DNA of 64,000 nt from Synechococcus sp. WH 8016 (GTDB taxonomy: Bacteria > Cyanobacteriota > Cyanobacteriia > PCC-6307 > Cyanobiaceae): positions 58,606-122,605 of the forward strand of contig NZ_AGIK01000007.1 of assembly GCF_000230675.1 (NCBI RefSeq), read 5' to 3'. The notes under the pieces are model-generated. The model was not told the origin of the DNA, made no database searches, and was given only the letters and a program-made list of their open reading frames with translations. The translations under genes were made by a program, and so were the position numbers. Position 1 is the first letter of the stretch; each line of letters starts with the position of its first letter. Below, piece after piece: positions 58,728 through 64,000 of this stretch.

Positions 58728-59933
58728 GGAGAGTTGGAGCGGCAAGCAGCGTTGAAGACTAAAGTGACGCTCGATTTCAGTACGTGCATTGCGTCCGAGC
58801 TCAGCAGCTAAGTCACGATTTTGGAGTAGTTCAGCTGTAGCATCTGCCAGCTGGTCTGGTGAGAAGAAATCCACAAGAAGACCATGTTGCTCATGTTCAA
58901 TGACTTCCTCAATGGGTGGTGTTTTTGAACCCACAACAGCACAACCGCAGCTCATCGCCTCAAGTAAGCTCCAGCTCAGGATAAATGGGTAACTCAGATA
59001 CACGTGAGCAGCGGATAGTTGCAGTAAATGTAGAAGAGCTTGATGGCTAAGTACACCTGTAAAATGAACGTTTTTTGGATTGTATTGCCCATTAATTTCA
59101 GCGAAAAGCATGTCTTCCCATTCTCCGTTAGGGCATTTTGCTCCGTAGCTCACTCCTTGAAGTGAGCCCACTATGATGATTTGAACATTGGGAACAAGTT
59201 TTTGCAATAATGGGATTGACCGTGTAAATGTATGACATCCTCGATAGGGTTCAAAACTTCGATTGACGAAGGTTACGATTGGATCTCCATTTCGTAATTG
59301 AGTTCCGTCACTTAATTGGAGTGGTAAAGCATTGAAATTGGGTTTTGCAAGATTTGTATCGATTCCATCATGAATCACGCTAATTTTTGGTTGCCAACAT
59401 GTTGGAAATGTACTGCGCTGAAATTGAGTGGGGGTGACATTCCAGCTACTGGCCTCAAGTGCTAACAAAGTATTTGCATTTTTCGTTCTAATCTTTGCCC
59501 TCTCCTTCCAACTAGAGTCTGTCTTAAATTCGGGGTCAAAGTCACAATCACTGTGATCAATATTGTAAAAAAATTCTTGATAACAAAGCAAAGGTGTGTT
59601 TTGCCATACATCCCGCAGAAACAGAGCTTCCCCCCATCCAGGATGAGCACAAATCAGGTCTGGTTGAAACCCTTTTCCCTTTAATTGATGGGCTGCTTCT
59701 GCGCACGCTTGGGCTCGTATTAACTTACTTTCAAAATCCATCATCAGTGGATCAATCTCTTTGCTATTGCCACGATGCAGCTTGTATTGCACCACAGAAA
59801 CTCTATCTGAAAGTTGACTTTTTGGTTTATTGATCGTTAAAGCTACGAGCTGATGATTCCCTTGTGCCACTAAAGCATTCACAATGTTGACGTATTGACT
59901 AGGAAAATTTTGATGTACAAAAAGAATTTTCAT
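58692..59933 (-). CDS. Family 4 glycosyltransferase
   Basis: The 413-residue GT-B protein starts MKILFVHQNFPSQYVNIVNA, closely matching the convergent neighbour. The acceptor lobe has ICAHPGWGEALFLRD and YQEFFYNID. The donor lobe has SFEPYRGCHTFTRSIP and the intact SWSLLEAMSCGCAVVGS with the conserved Glu. It is a likely active transferase for a surface glycan. It lies 196 bp from the end of the TPR-sulfotransferase gene on the same strand; that spacer shows no gene. Confidence 0.9.
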   Translation of the reverse strand: MKILFVHQNFPSQYVNIVNALVAQGNHQLVALTINKPKSQLSDRVSVVQYKLHRGNSKEIDPLMMDFESKLIRAQACAEAAHQLKGKGFQPDLICAHPGWGEALFLRDVWQNTPLLCYQEFFYNIDHSDCDFDPEFKTDSSWKERAKIRTKNANTLLALEASSWNVTPTQFQRSTFPTCWQPKISVIHDGIDTNLAKPNFNALPLQLSDGTQLRNGDPIVTFVNRSFEPYRGCHTFTRSIPLLQKLVPNVQIIIVGSLQGVSYGAKCPNGEWEDMLFAEINGQYNPKNVHFTGVLSHQALLHLLQLSAAHVYLSYPFILSWSLLEAMSCGCAVVGSKTPPIEEVIEHEQHGLLVDFFSPDQLADATAELLQNRDLAAELGRNARTEIERHFSLQRCLPLQLSLIDLAAGGALP

Positions 59934-60129
59934 GGCTGAGTGTGCACACTTTGCAGAAAATAAGTGGTTACATAGGCGACATATTAGGCTTCATTGCTGC
60001 ATGTTTTCCCAATAGTTATCGCATTATCTGTTTTCTTGATCTATTATTGGAAACAAGCATCAATAGGTTAAAAGGGTTGATTGAGCAGCGCTAATAAGCT
60101 CTTAGGCTGTTGAATTAAAATTCGCATTT

Positions 60130-62403
60130 TTAATCATAAGCTAATCTTTGATCCTTTGAGTAAAAAGCGACAGAATCCATGTTAAAAACATTAATCATTG
60201 GCGCTAGTTCTTCTTCAAAGCGCTTCCATTTGCTTGATGAAGTCTTGTACATCTTTTTTCGAACCTGGGTTATTGAAGCTGTTCGCACGGAGCGTTCTAA
60301 TTCGTGAAATGAAAGTGTGGCTGGATCCCAAGCTAATCCACAATAGTTTAATAACTTTCTTGTCATTAACTCTTGATTCTCAACAAGATCTTCATACCAA
60401 AATTCAAACATGGGAATCTCAAGGGTCCTCCAATGTTGCATCATTCTATGGTAGTCATTGATTTGTTTGCCGATGTGTTCTAAGTCGCAGCTGTAACCTA
60501 AACCACCATACTTTGCTTCAAAATTCTGTTGGTAGTTAGATAAACCAGTATCACGTGGATCTCGCATGACATGAATGATTGGAGACTCTGGAAATAGCAA
60601 ATGAATAAGTCCCACATTCATAAAATTATGCGGCATTTTGTCTGTTATAAAATTTAGATGATTTGGATTGTCTGGCAAGTTGTTAATATAGGCGTTAGCC
60701 ATCGATATCAGCTGATCACGCGATATTTCACCTAGGCAAAACGGATAAAATTTCTCTAGATTCGGATAGTTTTGTTTGATTTGCGAGGTGATTCTGGTCA
60801 ATGTATCCAGCTCTCCACATGGAAGCACATCAGCATGGGCTCCTATGATCGTCTCCGTTAATGTTGTACCGGATCTGGGCATGCCAACGATAAAGATTGG
60901 CTTTGGTTTGCTTTTTGGCAGTTTCTTATGTTGCAGGAATATTCCAGTCTTATAATTATTAATTGTATAATTTACTTTAATCGTGAAGCTTTTTGGTTTG
61001 TATTTAATACTTTCTGCCATAAGTTCATTTCCTCTTTTGAGGTAGCGAAAACTTTCCTTGCTGTTTTTTTGCTTGTCATAGCATTTTGATAATGCAAAAT
61101 TAATGGAACTTTGAAGAGTTACTGGTAACAATGGATTTCCCAAAGCTAGATTTAGCCTTTCAATGATCTTTTCTGACGGATCATGGTTGCCAGCATTAAT
61201 AAGTGATGCAAGTGCGAAAATATTAGCGCTAGAAAGCTTAAGTAAATAGTCTTGTGAGGCCTCAATGTCGCCTAGTAGTAAGTGTATCCGTGATTTTAGT
61301 GCTAAGGTAGTGGCATCATCATTATCAATCGCTGACAAGCACTCTAGGGCTTGTGTTTCTTTACCCTCGGCTAGATATATATTCACTTCTGCTATCACGT
61401 TTCTGTTGATCTGGCTGGACGTCTCTATAGTTTGTAGAAGTGTTCTTGCTTCTTCGCAGAAGCCAAGCTCAGTGAGAATACCTACCTTTAAAAGAATCAG
61501 TGAATCTCCAGGTTCTGTAATGAACGCGAGGATTTGGTTGGTTAACGCAAGCGCTTTTATATTTAACTTGCGACTCCTTAATAACTCTATTAAGTTTAGA
61601 CGATAGTTGACTTGTGCTACGTGTGTTTTGCTTTGAGGAAGATCTGACTGCTTTATCTTGATGATTTCTGTGAAATCATCAAGTTTTGAACGCAGAAATG
61701 TAATCGCTGCTGAGTCCATGTTAAAACGCACATATGTATTGAACAACGATAGTTGATATTGAATATTATCTGGTTCATTTTCTGCTTTTGTTTGTAGCTC
61801 TGAAATGATCTCATCTCCTTTGTTTAATTGTGCTGAAACCTGAATTTTTGACTGGTTGGCTTGTGGGTGATCTGGTTGAAGGTTTAAACACTGTTCGTAA
61901 GCTACTAGTGCGTCCTCAAATTTCAGAAGTCTGACTAGTGCACCTCCTTGATTGTTGTAGTGATCGGCTCTTTCTGGTTCAAGACTTATGGCTTGTTGGT
62001 ATGCTTCTAAGGCTTCTGAATAGTTGCCAATTAATAGATTCGCCGTGCCATAGCGACTGTAATAAGTACCATTCTTTTCATCTTCTGGCGTGTCTTTTAA
62101 AAATTCCAATGCTTTTGATGGGTCTCCGCCAAGAATTTCGAGTAGTGATAGCTCACAAGTGACTAGCTCTTGATATTTATAAGAAAAATTTCTTAGGTGT
62201 AAGAAATTAGAGTCCGCAATGCTTAGAGTTGGCAATATCTTTCGCTTAGCAATACAATAAATGAGCAAAATCTCAGGTGATACTTTTTTGTCTTGTTGAC
62301 TTACTTCGCCGAACTCCTTATTGATTTTGTTGAGTATGTTTTCGTAGTCTTCATCATGTAGTAACCGGACTAATTGTTTGATCTGGGCTTTTGATGCAGA
62401 CAT
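60130..62403 (-). CDS. TPR-sulfotransferase fusion protein
   Basis: The 757-residue protein has helical repeats through about residue 480, with clear TPRs at about 113 to 180 (YYSRYGTANLLIGNYSEALE, ADHYNNQGGALVRLLKFEDA). A C-terminal sulfotransferase domain follows: the PAPS-binding loop is PIFIVGMPRSGTTLTETI near residue 510, then HADVLPCGELDTL and PIIHVMRDPRDTGLSNYQQN with the 3'-phosphate-binding Arg/Ser pair. Such proteins sulfate proteins or glycans and the TPRs would hold the acceptor. The ATG at 62403 comes immediately after a hairpin terminator. Its codon use is more AT-rich than that of core genes. Confidence 0.9.
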   Translation of the reverse strand: MSASKAQIKQLVRLLHDEDYENILNKINKEFGEVSQQDKKVSPEILLIYCIAKRKILPTLSIADSNFLHLRNFSYKYQELVTCELSLLEILGGDPSKALEFLKDTPEDEKNGTYYSRYGTANLLIGNYSEALEAYQQAISLEPERADHYNNQGGALVRLLKFEDALVAYEQCLNLQPDHPQANQSKIQVSAQLNKGDEIISELQTKAENEPDNIQYQLSLFNTYVRFNMDSAAITFLRSKLDDFTEIIKIKQSDLPQSKTHVAQVNYRLNLIELLRSRKLNIKALALTNQILAFITEPGDSLILLKVGILTELGFCEEARTLLQTIETSSQINRNVIAEVNIYLAEGKETQALECLSAIDNDDATTLALKSRIHLLLGDIEASQDYLLKLSSANIFALASLINAGNHDPSEKIIERLNLALGNPLLPVTLQSSINFALSKCYDKQKNSKESFRYLKRGNELMAESIKYKPKSFTIKVNYTINNYKTGIFLQHKKLPKSKPKPIFIVGMPRSGTTLTETIIGAHADVLPCGELDTLTRITSQIKQNYPNLEKFYPFCLGEISRDQLISMANAYINNLPDNPNHLNFITDKMPHNFMNVGLIHLLFPESPIIHVMRDPRDTGLSNYQQNFEAKYGGLGYSCDLEHIGKQINDYHRMMQHWRTLEIPMFEFWYEDLVENQELMTRKLLNYCGLAWDPATLSFHELERSVRTASITQVRKKMYKTSSSKWKRFEEELAPMINVFNMDSVAFYSKDQRLAYD

Positions 62404-62426
62404 AAAAAACCCGGCAAAGCCGGGTT
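62404..62426 (-). terminator. Intrinsic terminator of the RTX-like gene
   Basis: On the minus strand AACCCGGC, loop TTT, GCCGGGTT forms a perfect 8-bp GC-rich stem (62408-62426), followed by a T-run through 62404. It lies 21 bp after the stop of the repetitive gene and ends exactly at the ATG of the sulfotransferase gene, so the T-run touches the start codon. Confidence 0.85.
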
Positions 62427-62447
62427 GTAAACATTAGTTTAAAGTGA

Positions 62448-64000
62448 TCAGATAACTACGATGTCTGAAGCATTGAAGTTGCCTAATGCGATCGTCTGAG
62501 AATTCGTGGTCGCGTTCTCAGTGAAGATAGCCTCTTTATCGCCGGCGAGGTAATCAATTTTACTAATGCTGTAGACATAAAGTCCAGCGTCAGGACCCTG
62601 ATTATCCAGGAAAAGTACCTTACCACTAACAGTGCCTGACGCGTTGCCATTGACAGATACAAGCCTGAAGATGTCTTGTCTTGCAGTAATCCAATCATTT
62701 CCAGAGACGAGCGGTGACCCAGGCTGACCTAGATTTGCTGTTGTAGTAGACCCGATACGGGCAGTAACCGAGCTAACAACTCCTTCGGATGTCGAGGCTC
62801 CGATTAACCAATTGATGCCTGTCAGAGCAGAGGTTGGAGTTCCGGTGCCAGTTGTTATGAAATAATTACCAAGGATTAATGTGTCAATTTCAGCTTCAAA
62901 GTCGGTAAGCTCAACGGTACCACCATTCCAGAGTTGGAATGTGTCTGCGCCTTCGCCGCCCAAGATTGTTGCATCTTCAACCTGGGTTCCATCGAAGGCA
63001 ATGACGTCGTTGCCTGCTCCACCATCGATGACGGTGTCAACATCAGCTGATGATGCGTTATTGAAGGTTGAATTGTAGAGAGGCGTCTCAATGTTGAGTT
63101 CTCCCAAGATGATAGCGTCATCACCCTTATCACCAGCAATGACGCTATCGGTGATGTTTATGAAGAACGCAGGGCTGATAGTGTCATTTCCTTGCCCACC
63201 CCTGATAGATGAAGATTCAATATCGCTTCTAAAGTCAATGACGTCATTGTCGGCATTGCCGTTAACAGCGACGCCATCTAAAAGCCCAAGGGAAAGTGTA
63301 TCTTCCCCATCGTTGCCTTCAATTGATCCTCCAGTCAGAAAAGCATTAACTGTGGAAATGCTGTCATTGCCATCACCACCTATGACGGAAGAGTTAAAGA
63401 GATCGGCTTCTAATCCGAAAACGTCATCACCCTTATCACCAGCAATGACGCTATCGGTGATGGTAATGGAGTCATCAATAAAAGAGCTAATAGTGTCATT
63501 TCCTTGACCACCCCTGATAGATGAAGATTCAATATTCCCTCTAAGGTCAATGACGTCATTGTCGGCATTGCCGTTAACAGCTACGCTATCTAAAAGCCCA
63601 AGGGAAAGTGAATCTTCTCCATTGTTACCTTCAATTGATCCTCCAGTCACAAAAGCATTTTCTGTGGAAATGATGTCATTGCCATCACCACCTATGACGG
63701 AAGAGTTAAAGAGACCGGCTTCTAATCCGATTACGTCATCACCCTTATCACCAGAAATGACGCTATCGATGATGGCAATGGAGTCATCAATAAAAGAGCT
63801 AATAATGTCATCCCCTTGACCACCCTCGATAGATGAAGAGACAATATTCCCTCTAAGGTCAATGGCGTCATTGTCGGCATTGCCGTTAACAGCTACGCTA
63901 TCTAAAAGCCCAAGGGAAAGTGAATCTTCTCCATCGTTGCCTTCAATTGATCCTCCAGTCAGAAAAGCATTAACTGTGGAAATGCTGTCATTGCCATCAC
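62448..64000 (-). CDS. RTX-like repetitive calcium-binding protein, C-terminal part
   Basis: About 516 residues are visible; the 5' part lies beyond the right edge and the frame stays open to it. The protein is acidic and Gly/Asn/Asp-rich, with many GGxGND and GDKGDD cores such as SVIGGDGNDSIST, which resemble RTX nonapeptides that bind calcium in beta-rolls. The repeats form 104-residue units, each of about five 21-residue blocks starting SV or SI. The last 190 residues are non-repetitive and end ASDIVVI with no cysteine, consistent with a C-terminal secretion signal for a type I system. A large secreted or surface-layer protein is the likely product; no secretion genes are in view. Confidence 0.85.
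   Translation of the reverse strand, partial: DGNDSISTVNAFLTGGSIEGNDGEDSLSLGLLDSVAVNGNADNDAIDLRGNIVSSSIEGGQGDDIISSFIDDSIAIIDSVISGDKGDDVIGLEAGLFNSSVIGGDGNDIISTENAFVTGGSIEGNNGEDSLSLGLLDSVAVNGNADNDVIDLRGNIESSSIRGGQGNDTISSFIDDSITITDSVIAGDKGDDVFGLEADLFNSSVIGGDGNDSISTVNAFLTGGSIEGNDGEDTLSLGLLDGVAVNGNADNDVIDFRSDIESSSIRGGQGNDTISPAFFINITDSVIAGDKGDDAIILGELNIETPLYNSTFNNASSADVDTVIDGGAGNDVIAFDGTQVEDATILGGEGADTFQLWNGGTVELTDFEAEIDTLILGNYFITTGTGTPTSALTGINWLIGASTSEGVVSSVTARIGSTTTANLGQPGSPLVSGNDWITARQDIFRLVSVNGNASGTVSGKVLFLDNQGPDAGLYVYSISKIDYLAGDKEAIFTENATTNSQTIALGNFNASDIVVI
63110..64000 (-). repeat. 312-bp tandem repeats in the RTX-like gene
   Basis: The motif for (V/L)TGGSIEGN recurs with its first codon at 63962, 63650 and 63338, an exact 312-bp (104-codon) period. 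By eye, the first two full units differ at about 14 of 104 residues. The array continues past the right edge and decays near 63110 into single RTX-like blocks. Each unit is internally built of shorter blocks of about 63 bp. Confidence 0.92.

Noticed and set aside
62880..64000. Repeats at the right edge considered as a CRISPR array or a minisatellite outside genes
   Set aside because: The period is an exact multiple of three, the frame is open throughout on the minus strand and encodes GGxGND-type blocks, so these are protein repeats.

Overview
The window looks like chromosomal DNA of a marine picocyanobacterium of the Synechococcus/Cyanobium type. The evidence is photosynthesis-linked genes (psbZ, a Ycf37-like TPR protein, an ssl1498-type light-harvesting-like protein, a CYP38/TLP40-type cyclophilin), the sulfolipid pair sqdB-sqdX, several small proteins of the kind seen in marine Synechococcus, and very tight gene packing. 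Species assignment is inference from protein recognition, not from a search.

From 1 to about 48 kb the window is mostly core genome. It holds efp-accB, pdxA, an HNH protein beside a SNF2-type helicase, a run of short cyanobacterial proteins, tRNA-Gly(CCC), cbiD, guaA, a PBP2, sqdX-sqdB, thiG and rpmI-rplT. It continues with dnaX-LRAT-clpX-clpP-tig on the minus strand, then asd-dapA-rnj, tilS, uvrB, lysC, holA, cobH, mutS, psbZ, ribH and tRNA-Gly(GCC). Convergent genes repeatedly overlap or abut at their 3' ends. Two core genes have broken frames within 1.8 kb of each other. mutS is split by a run of seven C residues where eight are needed. cobH has a conserved N-terminus with no normal start codon in frame.

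From about 48.6 kb the window becomes a cell-surface polysaccharide region. A complete dTDP-L-rhamnose set (rfbA, rfbC, rfbD, rfbB) encloses a polyprenyl-phosphate sugar transferase. Next come a truncated sulfotransferase, a degenerate spacer, a glycosyltransferase with a clipped N-terminus, and a Wzt/Wzm-like ABC exporter. After 57.2 kb the DNA is visibly more AT-rich and carries two convergent paralogous glycosyltransferases and a large TPR-sulfotransferase fusion. The right edge holds the C-terminal part of a very repetitive RTX-like Ca-binding protein built from 312-bp tandem units. Together these suggest synthesis, possible sulfation and export of a rhamnose-containing surface glycan next to a large secreted or surface protein; that functional link is inference.

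The left edge truncates the cyclophilin gene and the right edge truncates the RTX-like gene. I saw no CRISPR array, rRNA, intact insertion sequence or prophage.
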